Shown here piece after piece: positions 54,152 to 63,300 of a stretch of 64,000 nt of DNA. Each line of letters starts with the position of its first letter. The stretch's first letter is position 1. Location of the stretch: assembly GCF_000020605.1 (NCBI RefSeq), contig NC_012781.1, positions 139,001 through 203,000 of the forward strand, written 5' to 3'. The notes under the pieces are model-generated. The model saw only the letters and a list, made by a program, of their open reading frames with translations. It had not been told where the DNA came from and did not search any database. A program made the translations under genes and the position numbers. This stretch comes from Agathobacter rectalis ATCC 33656 (GTDB lineage Bacteria; Bacillota; Clostridia; Lachnospirales; Lachnospiraceae).

Positions 54152-54420
54152 ATTTTATCAATGTATTTAGCTGGAAAATATTACTCGGTGTACTAGTTGT
54201 ATCCTCCACATTATTATCCGGGGGATATTTGATGAGCAGCTTTTTATGTGTTTCCCCAAATTCACAATGTGCATTGAACGCTCTTGCCATTGACAACCCT
54301 ATGGAGTATGCCCGGTTGGTCTTGGATAACGAGATGCAGGCTTGGGGGGATTAGGAAGATAGTTTAGATATATGGTAAATCAATCGCCTATTAGTGAGAC
54401 AATAATTATTTTTACACAAA
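54152..54420. other. Gap with no convincing gene
   Basis: This 270-base stretch contains one plus-strand open frame (54145-54354) whose C-terminal end (NALAIDNPMEYARLVLDNEMQAW) looks like protein, but its N-terminal half is implausible and it has no ribosome-binding site. It may be the 3' remnant of a mobile-element gene. Confidence 0.4.
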
Positions 54421-54470
54421 CCAGCTTATTCGTGGTAGAATAAAACCACAGATAAGCTGGTTGTTTGTTT
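54421..54470 (+). terminator. Strong hairpin before the recombinase remnant
   Basis: CCAGCTTAT pairs with ATAAGCTGG, with an inner GTGGT/ACCAC pair, followed by TTGTTTGTTTT. It parallels the hairpin placed just before the intact recombinase at 20869. Confidence 0.75.
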
Positions 54471-54485
54471 TAAAAAGAGAATCTT

Positions 54486-54735
54486 ATGAAAACCAAACAA
54501 CCGGAACTAAACAAAATCACAGCACTCTACGAGAGATTATCCCGTGATGATGAGCAAAGCGGTGACACAAAGCACCGGCGGTTATGAAAAGAAGGACAAA
54601 AACGGTAATCCTACATGAAAGTACACCAATGCACAGGACAATTACACCTGCTCCACTTACAGTAAAGCAAAGAACAAAGTGAATTGGAATTATCAGTAGA
54701 TGCTTTAGAAAATGAAATTTAGGAGAAAAACACAT
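54486..54735 (+). pseudogene. Decayed large serine recombinase
   Basis: The frame from ATG 54486 reads KITALYERLSRDDEQSGDT, the typical start of a large serine recombinase with its catalytic serine. It then loses frame; later segments (YEKKDKNGNPT in another frame, and a stop at about 54700) show that most of the gene has been deleted. About 250 bases remain of what was roughly 1.6 kb. It marks a mobile element that once sat here, next to the toxin-antitoxin pair and the AT-rich block that begins about 600 bases downstream. Confidence 0.7.
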
Positions 54736-54904
54736 GGAAACCTGGTATTACGATGTAGTGTCCATAGACGGAGACTATGCAAATCTAAAGAGATGCGATA
54801 TTGAATCAGACGATCTGAAGCTTGTGGCAAGGGCACTGCTCCCACCAGAGATTATGGAGGGAAGCAGACTGAAATACGAGCTGATGCAATATGAGATAAT
54901 TTAG
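54734..54904 (+). CDS. Small conserved hypothetical protein
   Basis: A 56-residue acidic protein starting METWYYDVVSIDGDYANL and ending LKYELMQYEII, preceded by AGGAGAAAAACAC, a good ribosome-binding site. It is followed after 33 bases by the DUF3783 gene and may be cotranscribed with it. I do not recognise a function. It is backbone-like in composition. Confidence 0.6.
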   Translation: METWYYDVVSIDGDYANLKRCDIESDDLKLVARALLPPEIMEGSRLKYELMQYEII

Positions 54905-54937
54905 TAACATATAACCTTGAAGTAGGAGATGTTAAGA

Positions 54938-55321
54938 ATGCAGCAGAAATCGACACAAAAAATACTGCTATTTAGTGTAGCAGCACAAAAAGTGGAAAAA
55001 ATAAAAGCCCTGTGCAAAAATCTTGGGATATCGGTGCAACAGGTGGAAAAATCAGATTACGGACAGAAGCTCGGTGCCATAGCCGGAATAACCGGATTCA
55101 AAAAGGATGGTTCAAGGTATAGCGGAGCCGATTTCCCGGCGGAGCTTCTGGTCTTTTCAGGTATTAATTCATCACAAATGGATATCTTTCTGGCGGAATA
55201 TAAGAAGGCGGGGATTGAACCAATCGGATGTAAGGCTGTCGTGACACCGGATAATGTATTTTGGAGTGCCGATAAGCTGTTTCGGGAGATATTCAGAGAG
55301 CACTTGTTTATGAACAGGTAA
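54938..55321 (+). CDS. DUF3783 domain protein
   Basis: A 127-residue protein. The recognisable part is ELLVFSGINSSQMDIFLAEYKKAGIEPIGCKAVVTPDNVFWSADKLFREI, the DUF3783 core, preceded by KILLFSVAAQKVEKIKALCKNLGI. The function is unknown; the fold is a small alpha/beta. ATG 54938 is preferred since TAGGAG is directly against the alternative ATG 54929. Convergent with the LytTR regulator gene. Confidence 0.75.
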   Translation: MQQKSTQKILLFSVAAQKVEKIKALCKNLGISVQQVEKSDYGQKLGAIAGITGFKKDGSRYSGADFPAELLVFSGINSSQMDIFLAEYKKAGIEPIGCKAVVTPDNVFWSADKLFREIFREHLFMNR

Positions 55322-55356
55322 ATTGTAAACGTTATTATAAAATGAAAGAAAAAACT

Positions 55357-56061
55357 CTATCGTGCAATTTCTAATAATTTTTTCTTTATATTTGTAAGAT
55401 AACTTCTACTTACAGGAATGGTAACGTTATTTGGCAAAAAAAGTTCATTAATTCTTAGAGATAAAACTTTATTGATATTAACAATATAAGATTTGTGAGC
55501 TCGAATAAAAAAAACTGGGAGTCGTTTTGATATTTCATTTAAAGAAATTCTTTCGACAAATACATTTGATGTAGTATGAAGGATTACATCATGTCCATTT
55601 TTTTCTATATACATTATATCATTGTAAGGTATGCTAATAATATCGTTGCCCTTGTGATAATAATAAAATTCTCGACTAAATAAATGAATAAATTTATCGA
55701 GACAATTATTTATTGTGCCATAGTTAATTGGTTTTAAAAGATAGTTGAATGCTTGAACATCATAACCATCAAATACATATTCCTTAAATGCAGTAAGAAA
55801 TATAATAATACCTGTGTAACCGCTTTCTCTGAGCTGTTTGCATGCATCAATTCCGGTGAATGAGTTATTGCAATTTAATTCGATATCAGAAAAGAATAAA
55901 TCACATTTTAGAGTAGGCAAGGATTTAATAAATTTTTTATATGAATTAAGCCAAATAATATTTATTAAAATCCCTGTGTTAGCAGCCCATTTTTTTATTG
56001 AGTCTGAGAGTGTTATGAAATCACTTTCATTATCTTCAAGAATTGTGATGTTAATAATCAT
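55357..56061 (-). CDS. LytTR-family response regulator
   Basis: A 234-residue AgrA/ComE-like regulator. The receiver domain has the acidic pair in LEDNESD, the phospho-acceptor in LFFSDIEL (about residue 59) and LTAFKEYVFDGYDVQAFNYLLKPI. The C-terminal LytTR DNA-binding domain (about 135-230) shows IMYIEKNGHDVILHT, FFIRAHKSYIVNINKVLSL and PVSRSYLTNIKKKLLEI. It follows the histidine kinase gene on the minus strand and presumably activates the divergent exporter operon. The AT-rich composition differs from the flanking backbone. Confidence 0.92.
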   Translation of the reverse strand: MIINITILEDNESDFITLSDSIKKWAANTGILINIIWLNSYKKFIKSLPTLKCDLFFSDIELNCNNSFTGIDACKQLRESGYTGIIIFLTAFKEYVFDGYDVQAFNYLLKPINYGTINNCLDKFIHLFSREFYYYHKGNDIISIPYNDIMYIEKNGHDVILHTTSNVFVERISLNEISKRLPVFFIRAHKSYIVNINKVLSLRINELFLPNNVTIPVSRSYLTNIKKKLLEIAR

Positions 56062-56075
56062 TAATTATCCTCCAA

Positions 56076-57392
56076 TCAATTATCTAAGGGAAATAAAATA
56101 GAAACTGAGAAAATCTCAGTGCCGGGATCAAATTCTATGATGCCATTATATTTTTTTACAATCTCATTAATTCTTTTTATTCCGATGCCATGTTCGTTTT
56201 TATTAGAAGTTTTTGTGGTTAAAAGGTTGCCATTTCCTCCATAAAGGTATATACCATTTGAACTATTTGATATAAATAGTAGTAGCATATTGTTATATGG
56301 TTTAATTTCAATTTGAAGTCTACGTTTAGTCATGTCTAACTTACAGTTGGCTTCTATTGCATTATCAAGTAAATTACTAATTAATGAACACAAATCCATA
56401 TCTGAAATGTTATAATTAGCTGGAAAATGAATCTGATGTTTTATAGAAATATTATTATCTAGTGCTTTCGAGAGTTTTGCTGTCATAATACAGTCAATGG
56501 GGATTATTCCAGTTGAGATGGTATATGATGTCCTTTCTATAGAGTTATTTATCTGGTATATGTATTTTAAGGCGTCAGAATTTTTTCCGTTTTCTACAAG
56601 TTTATATAGAATGCTCATATGGTTCATGATGTCATGTTTAAATACCCTAAGACTATGGGTGGAATTAATTATTTCCTCATTTTGTCGAGCTTCCATTTGA
56701 TTAATTGTAATACTCTGAATAAGTCTGTCATTTTTTTCTTTTTCTTTTCCAAGTCTATAAATATATATGGAAATATATACAAATAAAAATAGTGTAAGTC
56801 CGAAAATAAATAAGAGTAAGTGGAAAAAGTTTTCAGCGTATATTGGCTGTTTTAATAAAATAATAAGTACAATCTCTTCTAATATGACACATATAGTAGA
56901 AATTATGAAATAGGAAATTTTATCAAGTTTTCCTAAAACAAACACCTGTGGAGTAAAAAGCAAAAATATGATTACAAATAAGGCAATTATGGATATATAT
57001 ATTAAGGAAAAAAGTATTCGCATATTTCCCAAATATAATACCTGTGAGAGATTTATATTATAAAACTTTATTGGTATTAATAAAGTCAAAGCATCTGAAG
57101 TTATTAGTATCAGGCAATAGATAAAAGAGACAAAAAAACTATTAAAAATAGGATTAACAAAAAATAATATTAAGAAAATAATATTAAGTAATAGTACAGA
57201 TGTTAAAGAAATAATGGTAGATATCTTGCTTATATTCATAAGAGTAATTAATAGTGATTTACATAGTATGAATAATGTTTGTTCAGCCGTATGATAATGA
57301 TATTGACGTTTAGTAAATTTTGCATTGCAAATTACAGCAAATAGAAACGATTCTAATAGATTTATTATAAATTCCCAAATTATGTTAAACAT
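56076..57392 (-). CDS. AgrC-like GHKL sensor histidine kinase
   Basis: A 438-residue sensor kinase. The N-terminal 215 residues contain six or seven membrane segments, followed by a coiled coil, the phospho-acceptor HDIMNHMSILYKLV (about residue 255) and a GHKL ATPase domain with SNLLDNAIEANC (N box, about 340-351) and NEHGIGIKRINEIVKKYNG (G box). This is the peptide-sensing AgrC/BlpH class. The inducing signal may be the substrate of the divergent exporter or a secreted peptide; no precursor peptide was found nearby. Confidence 0.9.
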   Translation of the reverse strand: MFNIIWEFIINLLESFLFAVICNAKFTKRQYHYHTAEQTLFILCKSLLITLMNISKISTIISLTSVLLLNIIFLILFFVNPIFNSFFVSFIYCLILITSDALTLLIPIKFYNINLSQVLYLGNMRILFSLIYISIIALFVIIFLLFTPQVFVLGKLDKISYFIISTICVILEEIVLIILLKQPIYAENFFHLLLFIFGLTLFLFVYISIYIYRLGKEKEKNDRLIQSITINQMEARQNEEIINSTHSLRVFKHDIMNHMSILYKLVENGKNSDALKYIYQINNSIERTSYTISTGIIPIDCIMTAKLSKALDNNISIKHQIHFPANYNISDMDLCSLISNLLDNAIEANCKLDMTKRRLQIEIKPYNNMLLLFISNSSNGIYLYGGNGNLLTTKTSNKNEHGIGIKRINEIVKKYNGIIEFDPGTEIFSVSILFPLDN

Positions 57393-57705
57393 ATATTCTA
57401 CTCCTTGATTAGTGTAAGTAAATTATAACAGATGCTCTTTTTTTCTACAATGAGCAATAACACTATCAGCAAGCTATTCACAGCCAATTTTATGTCGTTT
57501 GCGCCAAATATCTTGTATAAATTCATAAATTGTGTAATTCTTAGATTAAAATAAATATTCAGAACCGCCTAGTGAATATTTGTAAAACTGTACGATGCTC
57601 GTGCTTTCACGAGACTGCGAAGTAAATTTTGATCATATCTGTGGAATGGCTCTATTCGAGCTACCTTGAGAACAAGAAAATCTCTTAACAGAAAGGTATA
57701 CATAA
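57393..57705. other. Divergent regulatory gap between the two-component system and exporter operon
   Basis: A 313-base AT-rich intergenic region. A perfect hairpin CTCGTG-CTTT-CACGAG lies at about 57598-57613. Both promoters should lie here. I see no gene, and no confident pair of LytTR-type 9-bp direct repeats. Confidence 0.5.
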
Positions 57706-58767
57706 ATGAAGAAAAATAAAATACTAATTGGTGTTATATCAATTATGTTTGCAGGAATAATTACATTGGGGATAATAGAATGTAACAATAGCAATACAAA
57801 GGATAACGATAAATTATTTATTGGAAATGGCAAATTTTGTCAAGCAAAAAGGTTGAATGGATTGGGTGCCATTTATGATGACGACTATATTTTTTTTGAT
57901 TGTGAGAATCAAATATATGAATCGTATAATTATTCTAATAAGAAAAACGACAAAAAGCTTAATGTGAATTGCAGAAACTCAGCTTGTTCACACAACAATG
58001 ATAAGTGTGAAGCATATGTTGAACTTGGTGAGTATTTTGTTTTCAATAGTAAAATATACAAATATTATAACAAAAGTAAAGTTGTATCAGGTGAAAATAG
58101 GTTGTATGGTTCTATTGTTGAGGAAGAATCAGGAAAAACGGTCTTTAAAAATTCTATTCCAACTGATATGTCATCAGAATTAGCAATTGATGATAGTGAG
58201 GCTATTTTATATGTTAGGGTATTGTCGGATGATATAATAAAAGTAGATGGTGATAGACATGCCTATTTGTTGGACAAGAATTTTAATATTATATACTGTC
58301 ATTACAATATTGGCAAATTTCCATGGGGAGCTATTTTGAATGGAAATTATTACTATATCAATGATATAAATGAAATTGTCAAGGTAAATTTAACAACGTT
58401 TGAAAGTAAATCAATAGCATCAAATGGTAAGGCTTTTATGGCGGATAACGATGAGAATTTTATATATTATTCAAATGAATTTAGCGAATTATATAAGTTG
58501 TCACCGGATGATGAAAGTTCTATAAAAATAGCAGATAATGCGCTTTTCTTTTCTGTACAGAATAAATATATATATGCCAGTGGTGGAGATAATGGTAACA
58601 AAATAATATATGATAAAAACGGAAAAATTATTGCCGATTATTCAGCTTGTGTAAATATGGGAGCTGATTCTGCCTTTCAAATAAATGATAAAATATATAC
58701 AATATTTAATGGTGGTGTAGCTTACATGGATCTTGATGGGAAGAATTATGGTGAGATGATGCAATGA
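57706..58767 (+). CDS. Secreted or membrane-anchored protein of the exporter operon (DUF5050-like)
   Basis: A 353-residue protein. An N-terminal hydrophobic segment (about 6-24) ends in IIEC, not a classical lipobox. The body has repeated short beta motifs (YDDDYIFFDC, GNYYYINDINEIVKVNL, YYSNEFSELYKLS, KIYTIFNGGVAYMDLDG), like DUF5050 propeller proteins, and a cysteine patch CRNSACSHNNDKC (about 87-99) that I have seen in Lachnospiraceae relatives. It is outside the membrane. Its stop overlaps the start of the permease gene (ATGA), so it is a component of the exporter system, perhaps a binding or immunity protein. Confidence 0.75.
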   Translation: MKKNKILIGVISIMFAGIITLGIIECNNSNTKDNDKLFIGNGKFCQAKRLNGLGAIYDDDYIFFDCENQIYESYNYSNKKNDKKLNVNCRNSACSHNNDKCEAYVELGEYFVFNSKIYKYYNKSKVVSGENRLYGSIVEEESGKTVFKNSIPTDMSSELAIDDSEAILYVRVLSDDIIKVDGDRHAYLLDKNFNIIYCHYNIGKFPWGAILNGNYYYINDINEIVKVNLTTFESKSIASNGKAFMADNDENFIYYSNEFSELYKLSPDDESSIKIADNALFFSVQNKYIYASGGDNGNKIIYDKNGKIIADYSACVNMGADSAFQINDKIYTIFNGGVAYMDLDGKNYGEMMQ

Positions 58768-59921
58768 GATATGAAATTAAAAAAATATTATCATGTAAAA
58801 TACTTATGATTTCTATGATTGTGGCTTTTATTTTTTCAATGGCAATTTCATATAATGCATATGCTAATGAGAAAATAGATTTAAGAGAGTTTTCTGCATA
58901 TATTGGTGATTTTTCAGAACGAAAATATGATGTGATAGAGCAAAAAGTAATGGAGCTACAAAACAAATATGAAGAAACACAAAATGAAGATGTAATGGAT
59001 GAAATGTTTGTTTATCTGACATTGGATAAAGATGCTTTAAATTGTCATAATGTTGTTGAATATAGGGATAGTGTTATTTCTGATTCTGAAATTAAAATAA
59101 AAACTGAGTCTGGATATTATAAGAGAATGAACGAAACGATAAATAAATTATATGGAAAGAAGACTAATCTTGTAATTGGAGAAAGTGAGACTTTAAATGA
59201 AGTATATGATTTATTTTGCGTAACTGATATTGTAGATATTGTATTTATTATTGTAATTATTTTATTTTCTTCTTTTTTGTTTTTGAATGAACATAATAAC
59301 AATACATTTTATATGATTAAATCATCATATAGAGGTGGGAAGTTATCTTATCGGAATAAAATAGTGGTAACATTATTTTTTTCGATAATGGCATCAGTGG
59401 TTGAAACTTTGGGAATGACAATATGGTCTGTTTTTTGGAATAAAATAGATCAATGGAATACATCAATTCTCTTAAATAACGCTTTCTTACATTCACCTTA
59501 TAGTATTACTTTATTTGAGATGATAATTGGAGTAGTAATTATGAGGGCAATTGGTTTTTTTGTATTATCTAGTGTATTTATTTTTGTTTCTTTATTTTTT
59601 AAAAGTAATATTGTGCCGATAGCGATTAATACATTTATTGGTCTGGGAGGTATAGCAATTAATTATATTTTATCAGGAAAATATTTTGCTTTATCCGGTG
59701 GCACAATCAGAGAAGCTGAAAATTATGATATTCTTAGAAAGTATACACCGTTTCCATTGATTAGTGAAAGTGTCAATTATTTTAAGGAATATGAACCTAT
59801 CAATTTAATGGGAGTTCCAATTCAGTTATTAAGTTATTCTTTAATAATTAATCTGGTTTTTGCAATTATAGTGATAGCGCTGGGTTACTATTTTTATAAC
59901 ACGAATTTTAGGGAAAGTTGA
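58764..59921 (+). CDS. ABC-2 type exporter permease 1
   Basis: A 385-residue membrane protein. An N-terminal span (about 11-28), a soluble domain of about 120 residues outside, then five spans (about 155-175, 200-225, 250-275, 285-305 and 355-380). The plan is that of ABC-2/NosY-type permeases for antimicrobial-peptide export or immunity. It overlaps the preceding gene by ATGA and is followed after 13 bases by the ATPase. The very AT-rich codon use suggests acquisition. Confidence 0.82.
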   Translation: MRYEIKKILSCKILMISMIVAFIFSMAISYNAYANEKIDLREFSAYIGDFSERKYDVIEQKVMELQNKYEETQNEDVMDEMFVYLTLDKDALNCHNVVEYRDSVISDSEIKIKTESGYYKRMNETINKLYGKKTNLVIGESETLNEVYDLFCVTDIVDIVFIIVIILFSSFLFLNEHNNNTFYMIKSSYRGGKLSYRNKIVVTLFFSIMASVVETLGMTIWSVFWNKIDQWNTSILLNNAFLHSPYSITLFEMIIGVVIMRAIGFFVLSSVFIFVSLFFKSNIVPIAINTFIGLGGIAINYILSGKYFALSGGTIREAENYDILRKYTPFPLISESVNYFKEYEPINLMGVPIQLLSYSLIINLVFAIIVIALGYYFYNTNFRES

Positions 59922-59934
59922 GTTCAAAAATATC

Positions 59935-60597
59935 ATGCTAGAGTTAATTGATATAAAAAAAAGATATGGCAGTAAAGAAGTATTGCATGGAATCAGCATC
60001 AAATTTGAAAATGGTATTTATGGATTGATTGGACCAAATGGATCTGGTAAATCTACTATTATGAATATAATGTCAGATGTTTTGGATATGAGTTCAGGCA
60101 AAATTTTATATAATGGAACTGATATAAAAGAATTAGATGACAGATATAGGGAAAAAATTGGTTTTTTGCCACAAAATGTAGGTTATTATCCAAATTTCAC
60201 AGCAAAAAAAACCATAGAGTATTTTGGGTATCTTAGAGGTGTAAATAAAAAAGAATTAGATTCAAACGTGGAACAGGTGTTAAGGGATGTTAATTTGTAT
60301 GAGAATCGTAACGATAAGGTTAAATCTTTTTCAGGAGGAATGAAGCAAAGACTTGGAATTGCAATAACATGTGTAGCTAATCCGGAGATTATTATTTTTG
60401 ACGAACCGACAGTGGGACTTGATCCGGAAGAAAGGGCAAGATTTAAAAATCTAATTAGAAAATTATCTAAAACAAAAACTATTGTATTATCAACACATAT
60501 TTTATCAGACGTAGAGGAAGTGGCTGACTATATAATATTGATTAAAGAAGGATGTCTGACAAAATTTGAGAAGATTGGTGGGAAGGATAATGAATAA
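59935..60597 (+). CDS. ABC-2 exporter ATP-binding protein
   Basis: A 220-residue ATPase of the CcmA/NosF class, shorter than usual: Walker A GPNGSGKST (about 33-41), Q-loop GFLPQNVGYYPNFTAKK, signature FSGGMKQRLGIAITC, Walker B IIIFDEPTVGLDPEERAR and switch VLSTHILSDVEEV. It drives the two ABC-2 permeases on either side. It lacks the C-terminal regulatory tail seen in many homologues. It overlaps the next gene by 8 bases. Confidence 0.93.
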   Translation: MLELIDIKKRYGSKEVLHGISIKFENGIYGLIGPNGSGKSTIMNIMSDVLDMSSGKILYNGTDIKELDDRYREKIGFLPQNVGYYPNFTAKKTIEYFGYLRGVNKKELDSNVEQVLRDVNLYENRNDKVKSFSGGMKQRLGIAITCVANPEIIIFDEPTVGLDPEERARFKNLIRKLSKTKTIVLSTHILSDVEEVADYIILIKEGCLTKFEKIGGKDNE

Positions 60598-61495
60598 TGT
60601 TACCAAAATGGAATTATACAAAGTTCTTTCAAAACCTCAGGTATATATAATTTTTGTTGTTGGACTAATTATTCAAAGCATCATGGCGGGACAGATGAGA
60701 ACAACTATGTTTAATGGATATCATAAGTCTGTGTATGAAAATTATATGAATGAAATGGAAGGCGAATATTCAATTGAAAAAAAAGAATACATCAATTCAG
60801 AATATCAGAAATTCCAAGCTATTATCGATGATAAGCAAAAGAATGAAATTGCATTTAATAATGGCAAAATAGATGGTAAGGATTATCATTCTATAATCAA
60901 CGAAGAAAAGAAAGCTCAATATAGAATAGCAACTGTCAAATACATTGTTGAGAAAACAGAGTATTATGATAGTCTGGATAAAAGTGCACAATATTTTTAT
61001 GATATTGAAATAAGTGATTATATTGAAAATTTGAGGTTTAATGTTATACCGATAATAGTTATTCTATTGATTGTGGTACCTATGTATACAGATGATATAT
61101 ATGCAGGAACATTAGCTATGATTAAATCATCTAAAAATGGAAGAATGATATTGTTAAAATCGCGGCTGAACATTAGTTTATTAATTTCGTTGTTGATATG
61201 TATATTATTTGCATTTGTTGAATTTGTGACAAAGTACATTATATTTGATTTAGGAAATCTGAATGCAGGGGTTGAAAGTCTGATGATTGAGAGGACTATG
61301 CATTTACCATATATTATATCGGACTTGTCTATATGGCAATTTATTGTTTTATTATATCTGTTCTATCTTATAATCTCGGTTATGATTAGCATAATTGGTT
61401 TATTAGTTTCTAAAATATCACGAGGAAATATAGAAGCATTTTCAATAATGAGCGTTATTATTGTAGGTGTTTCGTATATTTTAAATATTTTGTGA
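60590..61495 (+). CDS. ABC-2 type exporter permease 2
   Basis: A 301-residue membrane protein. The N-terminal span (about 14-30) is followed by an extracytoplasmic part of about 110 residues, then spans at about 150-165, 195-215, 245-275 and 280-300. It resembles permease 1 in layout, so the transporter probably works as a heterodimer. ATG 60590 overlaps the ATPase end and has GGGAAGGATA upstream. The gene ends the AT-rich block. Confidence 0.8.
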   Translation: MNNVTKMELYKVLSKPQVYIIFVVGLIIQSIMAGQMRTTMFNGYHKSVYENYMNEMEGEYSIEKKEYINSEYQKFQAIIDDKQKNEIAFNNGKIDGKDYHSIINEEKKAQYRIATVKYIVEKTEYYDSLDKSAQYFYDIEISDYIENLRFNVIPIIVILLIVVPMYTDDIYAGTLAMIKSSKNGRMILLKSRLNISLLISLLICILFAFVEFVTKYIIFDLGNLNAGVESLMIERTMHLPYIISDLSIWQFIVLLYLFYLIISVMISIIGLLVSKISRGNIEAFSIMSVIIVGVSYILNIL

Positions 61496-61581
61496 CTGAT
61501 ATGTAATGACTTTTCAATAAAGAGACTGAATATGACGTTTGCAGACTTTGAAAGGGCGATGCAAAAGGCGGGATACAAGCT

Positions 61582-62901
61582 CTAATCAACCAGTCCCTTA
61601 TTCTTCCATTTTCCGCTCTTCCAGCGCAGCACCATGCCGACAGCCCTGATGCACTCGTCACTTGCGAGTCCGATGTAAGCACCGACTGCGAGAAGCCCCA
61701 GATGCAGTCCGAAGAAGTATGTTCCACCGACCGCCGCAAGGTACATGAAAACAGCACCCATGACAACCGGGAATACGGCGTCACCGCTTGTCTTCAGTGC
61801 CTGACCATATACCAGATTGGTGACTCTTCCAAACTCCAGCACAATATCGATGGCGAGAAGCTTTGTGACAAGATTTATCATCTGTACGTCATTCGTGAAG
61901 ATTCGTACAATATAGTTACCTAAAAGCGCAAATGTGATAGAAAGGCAGGATGCCGTAATCACACCGTAGATAGCGGCCTTGCGAGTGCCCCTATCACATT
62001 CGTCATACTCCTTTGCTCCGATATGCCAGCCGGTCAGGATGGCATTTGCCTGAGCTAAGGCAGCACCGATACAGTATGAAAAGTTAGCAATCTGTGTGGC
62101 ATAAGAGCGCGCAGTGACGTTCAGTCCGTCAGCATCCATCTGGTTCATGAATCGCACTACAAGAGTCATTGCGATATTGTAAAGCGCGGTTTCACAGGCA
62201 GACGGGAAGCCAATCTTTATAATCTGTCCGAGAATTTTTCCGGGAGCTATGCGCTCGGGACTGTCCTTTGCCTTGATGAGCACAGCGCCCATTGTGGCAA
62301 CAATAATCAGATTGATAATACGTGAAATAACCGTTGCTGTGGCAACACCCATGACGCCCCAGTTCATTACAAAGAGAAAAACAGCGTTAAGTATAAAGTT
62401 AATGACATTTCCAATAATTGATGCCCAAAGGGATTGCTTTGTGTAGCCGAAAACTCTCAGGTAGCTTGAAAAAATCGGTATGAGAGCATTTAAAAAGCAG
62501 GCACCTCCAACAATGCGCAGATAAGTATTTGCCGAATCAAAGAGCGCCGGTGCAATGCTGACCATTCTAAGAATATTACCGGAAAAAACAGCCAGAAATA
62601 CAGACATGAGCACACCTATTACAGCATTAAATATAAGCCCAAGCTGCCTTGCCTGATATGCTATACCCGGTTTTCCGGCACCGATATTCTGCGTCATGAC
62701 AGCAACCATACCGCTTGAGATGACGCCAAACATGATGATGAAAACGGAGATATATGTATTTGCCGTGCCGACAGCACCAACCGCCTGGTCGCTCACGGAT
62801 GACAGCATAAGAGTGTCGACCATGCCTGACAGCATGTAAAAAAGTGTTTCGAAGCATATTGGAATGGAAAGCTGTGTAAGTGTTTTTCTTTGAACCTGCA
62901 T
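61582..62901 (-). CDS. MATE-family multidrug/Na+ antiporter
   Basis: A 439-residue MATE protein with 12 spans in two halves. Typical parts are SIPICFETLFYMLSGMVDTLMLSSVSDQAVGAVGTANTYI at the N-terminus and IGFPSACETALYNIAMTLVVRFMNQMDADGLNVTARSYATQIANFSYCIGAALAQANAILTGWHIGAKEYDECDRGTRKA in the second half. It exports drugs or metabolites with sodium or protons. GAGGTAATCT precedes the start. Three 19-bp repeats sit directly upstream and may hold its operators. Confidence 0.93.
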   Translation of the reverse strand: MQVQRKTLTQLSIPICFETLFYMLSGMVDTLMLSSVSDQAVGAVGTANTYISVFIIMFGVISSGMVAVMTQNIGAGKPGIAYQARQLGLIFNAVIGVLMSVFLAVFSGNILRMVSIAPALFDSANTYLRIVGGACFLNALIPIFSSYLRVFGYTKQSLWASIIGNVINFILNAVFLFVMNWGVMGVATATVISRIINLIIVATMGAVLIKAKDSPERIAPGKILGQIIKIGFPSACETALYNIAMTLVVRFMNQMDADGLNVTARSYATQIANFSYCIGAALAQANAILTGWHIGAKEYDECDRGTRKAAIYGVITASCLSITFALLGNYIVRIFTNDVQMINLVTKLLAIDIVLEFGRVTNLVYGQALKTSGDAVFPVVMGAVFMYLAAVGGTYFFGLHLGLLAVGAYIGLASDECIRAVGMVLRWKSGKWKNKGLVD

Positions 62902-62917
62902 ATAGATTACCTCATTT

Positions 62918-62974
62918 ATAATGTATGTATACTTTTATAATGTATGTATACTTTTATAATGTATGTATACTTTG
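62918..62974. repeat. Three direct repeats of 19 bp upstream of the MATE gene
   Basis: ATAATGTATGTATACTTTT occurs three times at 62918, 62937 and 62956 with the last copy degenerate at its end. Each holds the palindromic core GTATAC. The array begins 17 bases before the MATE start codon and faces the AraC-type gene. It is a likely operator array for a regulator of the exporter. Confidence 0.8.
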
Positions 62975-63300
62975 TGATATTAACAGAAAGAATGCAAACT
63001 TCTCATTATAAACTTCATTTGGGAGAGGAAGATATAAAGAAGAGAAGCTTGCATGCATCAATATATTACATTATCACAAATAATTCTTGTATTATTTCAA
63101 GGAAAAATTGTACTATTTCTACTTTATCTATAACTGAGTCATTATTCATATTACAGTGTAGATTCATCAAAACCTTGAGAACAAATAAAAAATTGCACAC
63201 CTTATGCATGTAATATGTTAAAATAAAAATAGTTGATATATCATTATTATAGTAAACAAACCGGATGGGGATTAAAAGAGACTAAGGAATATGTAGAAAA
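62975..63300. other. Gap without a gene before the AraC-type regulator
   Basis: About 325 AT-rich bases. The only open frame across it (62944-63213) has no ribosome-binding site and begins inside the repeat array. Near 63220-63260 there are TATAAT-like sequences suitable for the promoter of the next gene. Nothing else is visible. Confidence 0.5.
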
